Shown piece by piece: positions 52,798 through 64,000 of a DNA stretch of 64,000 bases (positions are counted from its first letter, which is position 1; every line of letters starts with the position of its first letter). The notes below the pieces were generated by a model that did no database searches, had not been told where the DNA came from, and saw only the letters and a list, made by a program, of their open reading frames with translations. The translations under genes and the position numbers were made by a program. The stretch spans positions 14,298,462-14,362,461 of the forward strand of contig CM059198.1 in assembly GCA_030323885.1 (NCBI GenBank), written 5' to 3'. Source of the DNA: Branchipolynoe longqiensis (taxonomy: Eukaryota; Annelida; Polychaeta; Phyllodocida; Polynoidae).

Positions 52798-55612
52798 ATG
52801 GTAGAAGAAATTGAATGCAGGCTGGGAAGGGGCACGCACTTTGCCCACCTAAACTGCCAGAGTGCATCCAATAAAATAGACACAATAAAAATGCACCTCC
52901 GAAATGAAAATCTTGATGTTTTAACACTGTCAGAAACATAGTTCACTGACAGACATCAAGACAACACCCTCAACATAGAAGGATATAGGCTTGTACGTAA
53001 TGACAGACAGCAAATTAACATAGCAAACCAAACAAAAAAAGGTGGAGGTGTTGCAATCTACTGCATAACCTCAAAAAATCTAGACACTCCGAGGCCCTAA
53101 AAATAGCAAACAACTCAAATGAACACCTGGAGCTACTATGGTGCCTAATAAAAAACGAGAAGCAGGCTAACATAGCCATAGCAAGCCTCTACAGACCACC
53201 TTCCGGGGATATTGAAACATTCCTTGAAACTCTAGAAAAAAGCATAAATGCAGTGAGAAAACTAACAAATGCAGAAATCTTTGTGCTAGGGGACTTCAAC
53301 ATAAACTACAGTAGCAACGACAAAAATAAACTAATGCTACAAACCACTCTCAAAATCCTAGGGCTACAACAACTTATTACAGACAGCACAAGACTGGGAA
53401 ACAATAGCTCAACAATTGACCTAATACTAACCAACTCAAACCATGCCACAAAATGGGGCACTAGAAGCTGGGGTATAAGTGACCATGAGTTAATATATGT
53501 AACGAGGAAAAAACTCAAAAGCACAAGCCAATATAAATATAAGATGGGCAGATCCCTAAAAAACTACTCAAAAGAAACACTAAAAAACCACCTATATGAA
53601 AATATAGGCAACCTCACAACAGACAGAGATGACACTGATATCTACTGGAATAACATTGTCACAGAAATAAAACAATCATTAGATGAAATGTGTCCCATAA
53701 AGAAACTAAAAATACAGAGAAACCAAGACCCCTGGGTAAACAGGGAACTGTTAACGCATATTGCAACAAAACGAAAGCTAGGTGACAAAGTGAAACGTAC
53801 TAAAGACCCAGAGGATAAAAGGGCCTATAATACTGCCAGAAACAACTCCCTCAAAGCAGTGAGGACAGCAAAAAGCAAATATATAATAAAACAAGACAAG
53901 GACTGGGGAAGCAATGCAAATAAGTTCTGGAAAAATGTAAGCTTACTATTTCCCAAAAATAAGAACGCATAAGCTGCCAGGATAAGGATGGAAATAAGCA
54001 CACAGATAGTGATGCAGCAAACAAACTAAATACACACTTTGCCACGGTAGGACAAAGGTTATCAAAGAAATTCACAAGAATCTGGGAAAACAAGTCAGAA
54101 AATATCCAGGATGAAATCCCCACCTGCAAAACTGACCTAAAAGAACTAACACAGCTAATAAATGACATAGATGAAAACAAACCAAGTGGAATAGATGGAA
54201 TCCCCACAAAATACTAAAAGAGGCACTCCAAGCCATCCCAGATACCATGGTCGACCTGTTCAACATATCATTTGAGCAGGGACACTTCATCACAGCATGG
54301 AAGATGGCAACCATCACCCCCATCTACAAAAGTGGTGACAAACAAAACATGGGGAACTACAGACCAATATCAATCTTGCAAACACCAGGCAAGCTAATTG
54401 AAAAAATATTCCACAGGCACATGAATGAGCACCTGGAAAAAAACAATATACTAAACAAGAGGCAAGGAGGTTTCAGAAAACTACACTCCACATCAAAAAC
54501 AATAGCAAACCTAACAAGTGATGTGCTGGCATCATTGAACTAGTTGGAGCAGCCTTCATCGACTTCAGCAAAGCCTTTGACACTGTAGACCACAGCATAT
54601 TAATAAGAAAATTAAACAACATGGGCATTAAATCCAAATCAATAAACTGGATAAAATGCTACCTAAACAACAGGCAGCTAAAAACTAAAGTAAATGGTAC
54701 ACTCTCAGACCAACAAACTGCCACCTGTGGTGTACCCCAAGGATCAGTCCTGGGACCATTACTATTTATACTATGCATAAATGACCTAGAAAAATGGCTG
54801 GAGACAGAATATCTCCAGCTATATGTGGATGACACTGTTGTATATATGCAGAAGGAAGCACAGTAGAGGAGGTAGCAACCAAACTGAACAACCTCCTGCT
54901 AAAACTGGATGGCTGGTGTGAGTCCAATAAAATAACCATCAATGCAAATAAATCTAAAACTGTACTCTTCTCACACACAGCAATCACAGGAAGAAACCTA
55001 CAATGCACACCAGGAAACCAAACACTGGAAAGTGTAAATCACTACAAATACCTAGGCCTAGAACTAGATAGCCAGCTAAACTACAATCTGTGTGTAACAA
55101 AAATCATACAAAAAGTAAATCACAAACTATGGCTATTTGCTAAACTAAGAAACTATATGACACAAGATAGGTCAATAAAAATCTTCAAAGGCATGGTACT
55201 CCCTTACTTTGACTATGGGGATGTAATCTACATGGGTGCTAAAAAAGAGATACTTAAAAATTGCAGATACTACAAAATAGGGCCCTGAAAATCTGCCTGA
55301 AAGTAGACAAACTGCACCCCACTTATGACCTACACAAAAGAACTAAAGTAAAGCTACTAGAAAACAGAAGGATAATCCACCTAAAAACATTAGCATATGG
55401 ATATAGCCAAGACATTAAGCGTCTAACCCAACCACTAAGGGACACCAGAGCAAGCAAGGCAGACCAGAAGCCAGATCAAAGCCCATGAAAGGAGCACACT
55501 GGAATTGGCCGCCAAGGCATGGAATGCGCAAACGGTGAAAGAAAGACAAATCCCTGACCTAAAAACGTACAAAAAATATTTGTGCAAAATAAAAACTGGG
55601 AACCCCAACTGA
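52798..55612 (+). pseudogene. LINE-A ORF2, endonuclease-reverse transcriptase
   Basis: Starts ATG 52798. APE endonuclease: HLNCQSASNKID, LTLSET (followed by an in-frame TAG at ~52939), GGGVAIYC, ASLYRPPSG, FVLGDFNINY, STIDLIL and ISDHELIY. RT: NKPSGIDGIP, ITPIYKSGDKQNMGNYRPIS, GFRKLHST, FIDFSKAFDTVDH, GVPQGSVLGPLLFI and catalytic LYVDDTVVY (~54820). A C-terminal region (GWCESNKITIN, YKYLGLELD, LPYFDYGDVIYMG) also occurs in LINE-B. Frame breaks near 53090, 53970, 54215, 54541 (TAG), 54865 and 55250. Cuts the target and copies the RNA in intact relatives. Confidence 0.8.
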
Positions 55613-56144
55613 ACTGCACCACAAGGGGGCATGTGATATGTCACGCACCAACTGGACAGCCCAGGGCGGGATAACCGGAAATATAAAAGCCAGATAACAT
55701 ATCCAGCAACAATATAAATCAAATCAAATTCAAACAAACATAACTCAACCACCTATTACGTACAGCCCTATGGACATGTAAATAAAATAGGCTAGTATAG
55801 AATTAAGTAGAAAAAAGCGGAAAACTCTTCCCAAGAAAACCCTAAAACATTAACATAGAACCCTAAGAAAATGACTAACATAGTAATAAGAATAGAACAA
55901 AAATTCAATGCCAAGAGGGCCCAAAAAAACTAACATAGGCTACTAAACGCACCAACAGATCTATCTGCTACTGAAATGCAGACAATCATATAACTTATCA
56001 GCAGCTACTGCTTGGTAAGACAAGACCAACACTACAGCTGGCCAGCATTGAAAACAAGCCTGGATACCCGGGCTTACATGCTATGGACAGTATAAATACA
56101 GCCTCAATAAAAAAAATATTAAAATCTTTTTTTTTTTTAAATGA

Positions 56145-57512
56145 TTCGGCACAACAGAGTCAAAAGGAATCCTCACAGGTGTATTTTGACCACTCAATCC
56201 CAGCTCATGCAATTCTGAGACCAAAGGTTCAAACAGGCTCTGGTGGTTTCCGTCGACCCCTACAGCTGTAATCTTACTTAGCATCACAACTGGAAAATGG
56301 CACAATGCAAACGTCTTGTGCAACTGCAGACAGTCTGACTGTTGCGACGCAGTTCACACAGCATCCTGAGGCAGTATGGATATTGAAGATACAGGCTGCC
56401 AGCCTTGCGCAGCTCACAACGTAATACTCCAAAAATTCTGCACCCAAAATACCATCCTCTGAAATATTGGAAACAGTAGGGGCATAATGAACAATTTTCT
56501 CCCCGATATCCAGAGGCAGTATGGCCTGTCCATACGGCTTGAGTGGCGCACCGGTGACGGTGACTGGCTTCACGCTATTATCGAAAATACCTTGTCACCA
56601 TCCAACTTATCGAAGAATTTCCGTCCAACACACATGACCGCAGGCCCACTGTCTACTAAGAAATACCCAATAGTCCCCCTAATGCTCACTCTCACATATC
56701 ACCGATTTCCGTCCAAAGTCCATAAAGTGGAATCCATGAACAGGTGGTGGGATAGGTCGCACCCCTCACACTGTACTATATATTGCATACAGTCATCCAG
56801 GAGCATGGAAGCCAAGGCAGAAACGAAGCATGCTATCTGCCTCAGGCCATCACACAATTCCGACTCCACTGGGATAATGTCCCCAGGGGCGGTCACCGGC
56901 GGTCCCGCGCTAGCATCAGACTGCACACCGGCTTCCTCATTACTTAACACCGAGTCCACTTTGGCGGTATTCGGGCTTGCCAAATGGGTTGGGCCTAAGC
57001 CCACACGGTCCAACCCTAAGTGTTTAAATTGGGCGTAGCTTTGATGTCCCTGTTTTTACGGGGATGTGCCAACCAAACCCTATCAACACCTGAGTTGTCC
57101 CTCCCCTCGCGATCACCGGCTACTACAGCCTCCTTGAGGGTTCTCTTCGATCCAGTACATTGAATTAGTCAATGACCGAATGCAAAGCAACGACCACACT
57201 CATGATCCCGAGCACGCATATCTTTCTTAGCAACATGCCTGCGCGCAGATAACCCTGAGGGACCAGGTCCACCCATTGGCACCTGCATCACAGATTTCTG
57301 CTCGCCCATCATCTCCCTGACCCAGTTTTGCACCCGATCCTTTGTGATCGGAGGCGCATGGTAACCCCCCCAGAGCCACCCCAGAAGTTAGTACCCTCAC
57401 AGTAGCCCCTCCCCAGTCGAACCCCGGAAGTTATTACCCTCACAGTAGCCCCCCCAGAACCACTCCAGAAGTTACGACCGCCGCCATCATGTCGATTCCC
57501 CCATGGCACAAA
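56145..57512 (-). pseudogene. Ty3-C gag C-part and protease (between LINE-A and LINE-B)
   Basis: 57509-57309: Gly-rich GRNFWSGSGG segment matching the RGG-like part at 41345. 57013-56699: MDRVGLGPTHLASP... through CEGCDLSH. 56573-56274: protease end with DGILGAEFLEYY. 56270-56145: AVGVDGNHQSLFEPLVSELHELGL ending at VVPNH, where LINE-A inserted; coding continues at 47231. The DSG active-site region around 56690-56600 is broken by a frameshift. Confidence 0.75.
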
Positions 57513-58916
57513 TCAAACACTAATGAAACTAACAGAATGGTGCCATCTAAATAAGAGAACTATAAATAGCAATAAATCAAAGACAGTGCTATTCGGTACC
57601 AGACTAACCGGTGACAACAAAATAAAATGTCTCCTGGGAAACAACGAGTTAGAACAGGTAGACAACTACCAATATCTGGGAGTGGACCTGGACAGGCACT
57701 TAAACTATGACCTTTGCATAACAAACACTATCAAAAAAGCAAACCATAAAATATGGCTACTGGCAAAACTAAGGTACTACATGACTGAAAGCATGGCAAT
57801 CAAAATATATAAAGGAATGATCCTTCCCTACTTCGACTACGGTGATGTAGTATACATGGGGGGAAGTACCAAACTACTCAACAAACTACAAGTGATGCAA
57901 AATAAAGCCCTTAAAATATGCCTCCAAGTACACAAAAGATATCCCACGATAGAACTACACAAAAAATGCAAAGCAACACTATTAACAAGCAGAAGAGAAA
58001 CACACCTGAAAATACTAGCACACCACTACACCACAAAACCGGATTACACAGTAGCCCCCCCGCAGGGGGCCCCAATACTCCTAACGGAAAGAAGCAACAT
58101 GAAAATACATGAGAGAAGTGTACTAACCATGGCAGCACATGCCTGGAATAAACAAAATGTAAAATTACGGGCAATCCGTAACCCTGACCACTACAAAAAA
58201 TTCTTAAAGAATACAATTACTTACTGACACAACAAAACCACACCTGCCCCTGAGCGCCGTCAATGCTTGCTGTGTACTGGCACAGAAAGCAAAAGACAGG
58301 CCAGGAAAGTGGTAGGCACTATACAGAAAAAATAGGAAAATTAGCCCTCCAAGTATTAAGGAAATCAGGAAAGCTATCACCATATGGCGCAGTCCACCTG
58401 GGTATGTGTAATGGCACAAACCAACCCAGAAGTGGACAGGCCACGGTCATGCAACTGATCCACCCTGAAATATAAAATGGCTAGGCAAACAACACAGCCA
58501 TCCCACCTGGCCACAGTTCTAAAGGGTCCGAGTATGTTCTAGCACACGAGTGCACTATCTAAGGACAGGGTTTAGGTGAAAGGATGCTGTAACAAATAAA
58601 ATAAAAAAAATCTGAATGGAACGGGATCCTCTCCCACAAGCCTGCATGTCACCCAAGTAGATGTACATAGTAGGCTAAGGTATCATTACTCAGACTAGAC
58701 AAAAAAAACTGGAAAATTACAAAAAAACTAACATAGGCTATTACTAACAACCAAAATTGCAGAAGGCTGACCCGAGCAGACACAGGTAAACACTCCTGGG
58801 CAAAGGAACAGATCAAGACAGCGCCACAGCTGTCCAGCGTTGAAAACAAGCACCCTGACAGGAGCTTATACGTTATGGGCAGAGTAAATACCTCGTCAAT
58901 AAAAAAAAAAAATTTA
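57513..58916 (+). mobile_element. LINE-B, 5'-truncated relative of LINE-A
   Basis: Begins inside the RT C-terminal region and ends cctcgtcaataaaaaaaaaa. It separates Ty3-C gag C-part (left) from gag N-part (right). The 3' UTR (58228-58916) resembles 55613-56112. The left limit is approximate. Confidence 0.75.
57523..58227 (+). pseudogene. LINE-B RT C-terminal fragment
   Basis: 234 residues in an open frame: W.HLNKRTINSNKSKTVLFG, NYQYLGVDLDRHLNY, LPYFDYGDVVYMGG and MQNKALKICLQVHK. Matches residues encoded at 54900-55610 of LINE-A. It lacks the catalytic YVDD part, so it is a fragment, though stop-free. Confidence 0.8.
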
Positions 58917-58919
58917 AAT

Positions 58920-59817
58920 GTCCAACGTAAAATCCCACCACCAGAATATTCCATCCCTGTTTAATACCTGTAAATGGCTTCAGACGTATCGTCGGAACAC
59001 GTGCAGAATCAACCACAGGATACCTTAAACATTCTCATCTAGTTCCAAAGTATCCCGGTTACACAACTCCCAGCCCGGCCCACCCCCAATAGAAGTAGGC
59101 TCACGAATCACATCCACTATTGCTGGATGCTCCCGGAATAACCTGACGGCCCACCGGCAGCCCAGGCAGTGACGTAATAGGTAATGCATCCCCATCTGAA
59201 CATGTCGGGTAAGGAGTATCATATAGCTATGTATATTTACAATAGGTTTCCCCACATATAAGGAATTCTGAACGACCGCACACTGATGTTGAACAGGAGC
59301 CACCTCCCTAGAAGTATATTCCTGCTCAGGAGAGGCCACCGGCTCCCTTGGCTCCCTCGGACTCCCGCATGGAAATCTCTTCCAACTGTCTGACCCAAAG
59401 AGCATGCTGATCTTCAATCAACAGACGGTTAGAATTAACCTCTTCCGCAGAAATGTGCCGTGCCACATTCAGATCCTCCAAATCGTCCGAAAACGAGGCA
59501 GCGTTGGAGACCCTTTATTCATCCAAACCCATCCATTCTTGCGCCATCCGGTCAAACTGGACCCGCTTCCAGGCTCGCAGACGGCAGACTCGCATCGCTT
59601 CCTGATGCTCTACTTCCGTCTGCGACCCCAAAAACGTACGACCCATAGCCAAATCATCCCGTAACGCTGACGTTAATGAGTCATCGGCCACCGGCCCTGT
59701 CCCCAAAGCAGGGAAGATCTCTACACGATTGGGTGAAAAGGGGTCATATTGCCCAAACCCCGTCCCTCCAGAACGGAATGCGAAACTCCCCCATGGCAAA
59801 TACTCCAGGGCCCTCAT
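58920..59817 (-). pseudogene. Ty3-C gag N-terminal part
   Basis: Starts ATG at 59817 (MRALEYLPWGSF), runs through ALRDDLAMGRTF and a Glu/Arg-rich, probably helical segment. An in-frame TAA lies near 59513, and the frame continues (LEDLNVARHISAEEVNSN) to a stop near 59340; downstream is a shifted frame 59417-59025. No zinc knuckle here. Assigned by position between the PBS and the gag C-part, not by strong sequence similarity. Confidence 0.5.
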
Positions 59818-59970
59818 GCGATGGGACGCCCATCACCATCAATTTGGTAAGGGCGCCCACTACGCAGACGGGCGGTCGACATCCCCTCCATACCAATTTA
59901 TGAAGAGAAATTACTGTCGGAAGACATGGACTAGGTCCATCACTCACCCCCTACGCAGAAGGTGAGTGCT

Positions 59971-59983
59971 GGTCACGGCACCA
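59971..59983 (-). promoter_or_regulatory. Ty3-C primer binding site
   Basis: Minus-strand TGGTGCCGTGACC one base from the LTR, a PBS common in Ty3 elements. Confidence 0.8.
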
Positions 59984-59984
59984 A

Positions 59985-61119
59985 TGTGATGGTCCATGGT
60001 CTTCCACACTGCCACGCACTCACAGAAGAACACCAAGATTTAGTAACAGTACGCTTCAACTGGTTTATTCCAAAGCCTATCTGGTCTCCATGGTGTCAAC
60101 AGTCAACTTACCCCCTAACTCACCAGGTCCCACATGGCCTCTATAGGTGGGTGGGGGGTGTGCTAGCCACACGCAGTAGCGGGCAGCCCAGTCATGGCTC
60201 TGCCCGGTGGCTAGCATGCACCACCTAGCACAGCTTAGTGAACTGCGTAGGTGTGCGGCGTAGTGTCTGCCGCCACCGCATGGTAGTGGAGCTCATGTAC
60301 AGACTACTAGACTATATATATTTAAGGGCGGAGAGCCAGAGTACCATAGAGATACCGATTGTCCCTTTTCCCGCATTTAATAGATGTATATTAATTATTC
60401 CCTTAATTCTCTGGCTCTCCTCCCCGGCATATAGCTTCTTATGTAATACTTTAAGTAATCCAGAACAAAGTGGACACTCCACCATGCCGGCGCTGTCACT
60501 TATAAACAGCCTAGATAGCGTTTACTCAATTAGGTGTTATTACTGTAATTCATGCTTTTATTAAGAAGGTGGTTCTTATTTCCCCGGAGGGGGGTGATCG
60601 GCTTCATACAGCCCACCGGGCAGAAGGCTCTTAATTATATAGAGAATAATCAAATATCAATATCAAGTTGACCAGAGCGGTTAATGTACTTAGGGACTGG
60701 AGATTAGTAAAGAATGCAAGGAACGTTCCAATCACTTTGTAGAGCTCACAACTTTATTTCTGTCCCTACTGGTACAATCTAAGTTCTTCAATAACGATCA
60801 ATATGAATAAATACATCCCCTCCCATTTTGTTAAGTTAAAAACAGTTTGGAATTCCAACAATTAAAGCCTAAATCTCGTCTAAAACATCAGAGCATGTAG
60901 AAACCGGTCCGATGGGTCGGAGCCCGAGCGCTCGCCGTCCCCACATTGCTAGGTGAGTCGCCACCTGTATCTCCTAGCAACAAGTTACAGCAGTGAACCC
61001 GGCCGCGCATTTGATGGCCAATGCGGATGTCTTTTGGCTAGCAGCCCGCATTTCCAAATGCGGGTTGCTTGGCCCAAGCCCGCAATGGCCACAGCTCGAG
61101 TATAGTCTCGCCCACTTCA
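59985..61119 (-). repeat. Ty3-C 5' LTR (1135 bp)
   Basis: TGTGATGG...CTTCA, bounded by the PBS inside and the CATAT target duplication outside. A tatatatattta box lies at ~60310. A 108-codon plus-strand frame (60238-60564) has no motif. Confidence 0.75.
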
Positions 61120-61223
61120 CATATATCTATATACATACTTACATGCGCCTGGTCACATACACCAATCAGTAATAGAACATTTGCATTCACCCCTATGCTG
61201 GATATCGGAATATTTTACATCCT

Positions 61224-61682
61224 GGAAGAGGCCATCATTATTCCCATCCCCAAACCGGGGAAAGACCATAGCGAGCCCTGGAACTACTGCCATATAGCGC
61301 TTACAAGTTGCATTTGTAAAACTTTCGAACAAATGATTAAAGATCGCCTCATCTGGATCCTGGAGTTGGAGCACCATCTGACCGACTTCCAGTGTGGTTT
61401 CAGGTGGGGGAGGAGTACCCTCGACCAATTGGTCCGATTGGAATCATTCGTTCGAAATGCCTTGATAAACAAAGAACATGTTGTGTCCGTATTTTTCTAC
61501 CTTGAAAAGGTGTATGACACAACATGGAAGTATGGCATCCTGAAGGGTTTGTTTAATATGGGGCTTAGAGGCCGCTTTCCCATTTTCATTTCTAACTTTC
61601 TGTCAAACCGAAACTTTAGAGTTTGGATCAATGCTACCCTCTCTGATCCTTTTGATCAAGACGTAAAGTCGTCGCTGGCAGC
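61224..61682 (+). pseudogene. LINE-J, right half: reverse transcriptase
   Basis: RT motifs in one open frame: EEAIIIPIPKPGKDHSEPWNY, IALTSCICKTFEQMI, FQCGFRWGRSTLDQLVRLES and SVFFYLEKVYDTTWKYGI (the catalytic-A Asp/Glu region altered: FYLEKVYD). It starts at the codon after the point where the left half ends at 29458, apart from a one-base deletion. It ends at 61682 where another LTR begins. The YxDD part is not present. Confidence 0.75.
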
Positions 61683-62091
61683 TGTAGTTCTGTAGGCAGG
61701 CTAATATGAAATCACTACATGCAAGTAGAAGTAAGGCAGAGTATTGAGTGAAAGGTAGACAGAGCTTGCACCCTCAGATTTATTAATATATAGTGGTTTT
61801 AGAATTCAAGATGGCCTGTCACATGACCAGATCCTCCAATCAACAGTATGCATTCACATGTCCACCAATCAAAAGTATGCATTCCAGTATCCATGCCTTG
61901 GTTGTTTTGGCCTACAGTAGTGCCCCTCCCACACTATCTATAGAATACACAATGTCTATTTAATCTAGGTAAAGGATCACCAGTACTACACAATACCACA
62001 TGCATTTGGTCACATTACATCATTTACCTTATATATAACATTTGTAATCCCATATAGACCCACCAATGTGTAATTATCGGAATATTTTACA
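61683..62091 (+). mobile_element. Diverged LTR related to LTR-R
   Basis: Starts TGTAGTTCTGTAGGCAGG and ends tcggaatattttaca; both ends match LTR-R, the middle is diverged or rearranged (409 bp against 509). No target duplication seen. Confidence 0.6.
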
Positions 62092-62762
62092 ACATACTCG
62101 GCCCCTCCACTTCTTATCACCTGCCCAGCAGCGCAGAAAGAAGTGCACAGTACTATGTTGTACTTACATTACCCATTTTGTCTCCCTTAACCAAACATTG
62201 CTCTCGGGCACATAAGACGTGGAAGCTGAGTTTGGGAAGACATGGCTTTTATTTGGGCGCCTCCGCCCCATCATCATCCATTATGTTGGTATGAGAGCAG
62301 CAACGACCAACATAAGGTCATGCTATATGATCAGTTTATGGGATGAGATGTAACATGCAGCACATATGATGATATAATATAGCAATAAGAAGTGATTATA
62401 TGAGAAGATAACATTTAACAAGCAGAGCGAATAAAATTGGTGATGAGAGAAGTAAATAAACAATATAGTTATGATTTGTTGAATATCATACCAATTTGAT
62501 AGTTGAATTGCTTGTGTGTCAATCGTGTGGTAGATAACAACTCAAATGTCAAATGTCTTTGAATGGTAATTTGATAAATGTTGTTTCGTTTGTTGTTTTG
62601 TGTTTTGATTGGCTAGGCCAATCAGTCCGCCAAGCCATATTAGTTGTGTGTTGCCTTGATGAGTGCTTTGTTTACTTTATTGGAGTCCCTGGTATTTATA
62701 TAAATTTTGTGGGCATTTGAGGCGCAGGCTCCGAATCGCTGGACTTCTAGCTCGGAGCTGCC
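62092..62762. other. Spacer, nothing recognised
   Basis: AT-rich with no supported frame; may hold the 3' end of the DIRS-like element to its right. Confidence 0.35.
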
Positions 62763-63620
62763 TTATGAAAATGTGACGGTGGCTGCCGCCTTCCTTCTGG
62801 CATGTAGAGTGTATGGGGCTTGTACCCCAGTAGCCAGCTGGGCGGTGCGCCATTCTCTAGCGATGTAGGGGATGGCCATTGTGGCACCGTCGGCGGGGAA
62901 GGTGAGTAGTGGCTGTTTCTGGGTTGTGGTTGGGGCCTCGAGTAGCATGTGGCAGTATGCTTGCACGGGGCAGAAGTCTGGGTCAGGGGATGGGGCGAGC
63001 CACCTGTCGCGTGATTGGTTTGTCGCTTGCATATTCTTCGCCCACTTTTGGTGGATGTGGAGCTTCTCCTGCCTGATGTCGACGTCGTCCCGGGTTGTGT
63101 GCCGGGTGGGGTCGAAAGTGGCGGCTGATCGTGGGGCCACCTCCGACTGTCGTGCTCCTGTAAAGAACATTATGAGGTTGGCCATGGCCACCACTCTGCC
63201 CTGTGGGTCCTTTTTTAGCTGTCACACTGCCACTTTTATGACTGGTATCAGGGCGTCTTGGGCGGGCCTCGGTGTGTGTGACTTGGACTGTCTCAGTGCA
63301 TCGAGGGCCAGTTGCACCGTTATGTGGTCGAGTGGCTGTGTGGAGGCCTCCCCGATGCGGAGGTACATCCTTAGGTGTGATGCGGAGTTGGCAACGGAGG
63401 ATAGGCACTGTCGGCCCGCTAGCTCCTCTAGCCAGCAACGTACTTCGAGAGGCATCGGCTGGAGCGGTGCCACCCCATATGTTATGCAGTTATATGTGTA
63501 TGCATTGACGGTCATGCGGTAGTTCGCCCAGGTGCCTGGTGCCCTGGTGGCGTCCTGCCTCGCCTCCACTGCCTGCACAAGTGTGGTGTAGGCTGGATCT
63601 GTGTGGAGTGAGAGGGTCAA
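62763..63620 (-). pseudogene. Tyrosine recombinase of a DIRS-like element, one in-frame stop
   Basis: 63620-63222: YR N-terminal core-binding domain (ARAPGTWANYRMTVNAY, LSSVANSASHLRMYL). 63194-62763: catalytic domain with Arg in GARQSEVAP and YTLHARRKAAA (HxxR). The two parts are in the same frame, separated by one TGA at 63219-63221. The C-terminus stops soon after HARRKAAATVTFS, so the Trp/His and Tyr motifs are lacking or frameshifted. The start overlaps the RNase H stop by four bases (ttga). Gag lies outside the window. Confidence 0.75.
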
Positions 63621-64000
63621 GTTGTTGGTATGCAGTTAATGATGGGGATGACTGGCTTTATGTTTCTAGCAGTGCATATTCTAATGACATTGTTACGGTG
63701 TATGTGGCTTATGAGTGCTCTGCTGAGTGCATCGGCAAGCTCGTTCTGGTCACCAGGTATGTGCCTGTACATTTTATGATTGTTGTTCACGGCCTGAAAC
63801 ATCCATGCGGCCCTAGCAATCTGGAGGAGCCATGGGTTATGGCCGCGGCCGGTTGCTAGTACTTGAACTGTGGCGGTGTTATCACAGTTTATTAGGACGT
63901 GTCCTCCAGCCGGTTCGTGTTTAGCCAATGTGTGGAGTGCCACAAGGATGTTGGTCGCCTCCAGCTGGTTTATGCTGTCTGGGTCGTCACTGGTGTCGTC
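63617..64000 (-). CDS. DIRS-like RNase H C-terminus (runs off the window)
   Basis: HVLINCDNTATVQVLATGRG and GDQNELADALSRA are the RNase H D and final LADALSR motifs of DIRS-order elements, as in 20603-23362. Partial: the RT lies beyond base 64000. GC-rich and clearly a different subfamily from DIRS-I. Confidence 0.8.
   Translation of the reverse strand, partial: DDTSDDPDSINQLEATNILVALHTLAKHEPAGGHVLINCDNTATVQVLATGRGHNPWLLQIARAAWMFQAVNNNHKMYRHIPGDQNELADALSRALISHIHRNNVIRICTARNIKPVIPIINCIPTT

Larger units (their letters stand above)
47237..56139 (+). mobile_element. LINE-A: CR1/Jockey-group LINE with NADAR-bearing ORF1
   Basis: Inserted into Ty3-C PR codons with target duplication AATGA (47232-47236 and 56140-56144) and an A/T-rich 3' tail after cctcaataaaaaaa. 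Contents: 5' region 47237-48651 (with TIR element V and 51-bp monomers), ORF1 48652-52465 (split by the RTE-like element), ORF2 52798-55612 (endonuclease-RT), 3' UTR 55613-56112. The 3' end matches LINE-B and the stub at 18450. RT motifs suggest the CR1/L2/Crack part of the Jockey group; clade not resolved. Confidence 0.8.
39505..61119 (-). mobile_element. Ty3-C, nested and broken LTR retrotransposon
   Basis: A minus-strand Ty3 element inserted in LTR-R with target duplication CATAT (39500-39504 and 61120-61124). Order from right to left: 5' LTR 61119-59985, PBS, gag N-part 59817-58920, LINE-B, gag C-part and PR 57512-56145, LINE-A, PR end and RT 47231-45470, foreign block 45465-43967, RNase H end and IN 43966-42480, then a second gag-PR piece (39615-41642) with its own LTR, then an 81-86-bp 3' LTR remnant at 39505-39590. 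Gag-pol is split but collinear across both LINE insertions. Confidence 0.8.
29459..61219 (+). mobile_element. LTR-R inserted in LINE-J, split by Ty3-A and Ty3-C
   Basis: Starts TGTAAAGTCC at 29459 and ends ATTTTACA at 61219. A 4-bp direct repeat TCCT flanks it (29455-29458 and 61220-61223). Pieces of LTR-R are 29459-29695, 39326-39504 and 61125-61219, in the same order as in the intact copy at 9832-10340. Everything else inside this interval belongs to later insertions. Confidence 0.8.

Noticed and set aside
60238..60564. 108-codon gene in the Ty3-C LTR
   Set aside because: Lies wholly inside the LTR, antisense to the element, with no domain.

Overview
The window is animal (metazoan) repeat-dense DNA, not bacterial. 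Evidence: a spliced-type exon with consensus splice sites and a PAN/Apple domain, tRNA-derived SINEs, long AT and GT microsatellites, and retrotransposons of the DIRS, Ty3, Jockey/CR1-like and RTE-like groups. DIRS-order, Ty3 and NADAR-carrying elements together suggest an invertebrate, perhaps a marine lophotrochozoan or another non-vertebrate; the sequence does not settle the species. I see only one plausible piece of a host gene (PAN/Apple exon, 17265-17543, minus). Nearly everything else recognisable is mobile or satellite DNA.

Layout. 0-3.8 kb: decayed minus-strand DIRS/Ngaro-like gag, its 5' region, tRNA-derived SINE copies and a broken tyrosine recombinase (YR). 3.9-9.4 kb: satellite and duplication block (52-bp, ~216-bp, 210-bp and 72-bp arrays, a very GC-rich CGACGG array, a 222-bp duplicate at both edges). 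9.8-12.4 kb: an intact solo LTR (LTR-R) and a second decayed gag. 12.9-16.1 kb: microsatellites, SINEs, a G-rich tract and a 1.2-kb 15-bp minisatellite that changes strand in its middle. 17.2-17.6 kb: PAN exon. 19.1-24.4 kb: a DIRS-order element (DIRS-I) with three uninterrupted ORFs (gag-like, RT-RNase H, YR). 24.4-28.2 kb: no recognisable genes.

28.2-61.7 kb is one nested stack. A Jockey-like LINE (LINE-J) is split by LTR-R (target duplication TCCT). LTR-R is split by two Ty3 elements: Ty3-A (plus strand, 29696-39320, duplication GATAC, 117-bp LTRs) and Ty3-C (minus strand, 39505-61119, duplication CATAT, 1135-bp LTR). The three LTR-R pieces add up to 511 bp, against 509 bp for the intact copy at 9.8 kb. 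Ty3-A carries TIR elements U, T1, MITE-1, MITE-2 and T2. Ty3-C carries LINE-A (47237-56139), LINE-B (57.5-58.9 kb) and a block with a foreign LTR-gag fragment and a YR fragment. LINE-A in turn carries TIR element V in its 5' region and a 5'-truncated RTE-like element in ORF1.

The most unusual coding feature is LINE-A ORF1: an L1-type ORF1 core followed by a NADAR (YbiA-like, ADP-ribose/N-glycoside) domain at about 51984-52455. A second notable pattern is a ~204-bp tandem repeat (S) found inside three TIR families with different ends and different target duplications. 62.1 kb to the end: a minus-strand DIRS-like RNase H-YR module running out of the window, with one in-frame stop.
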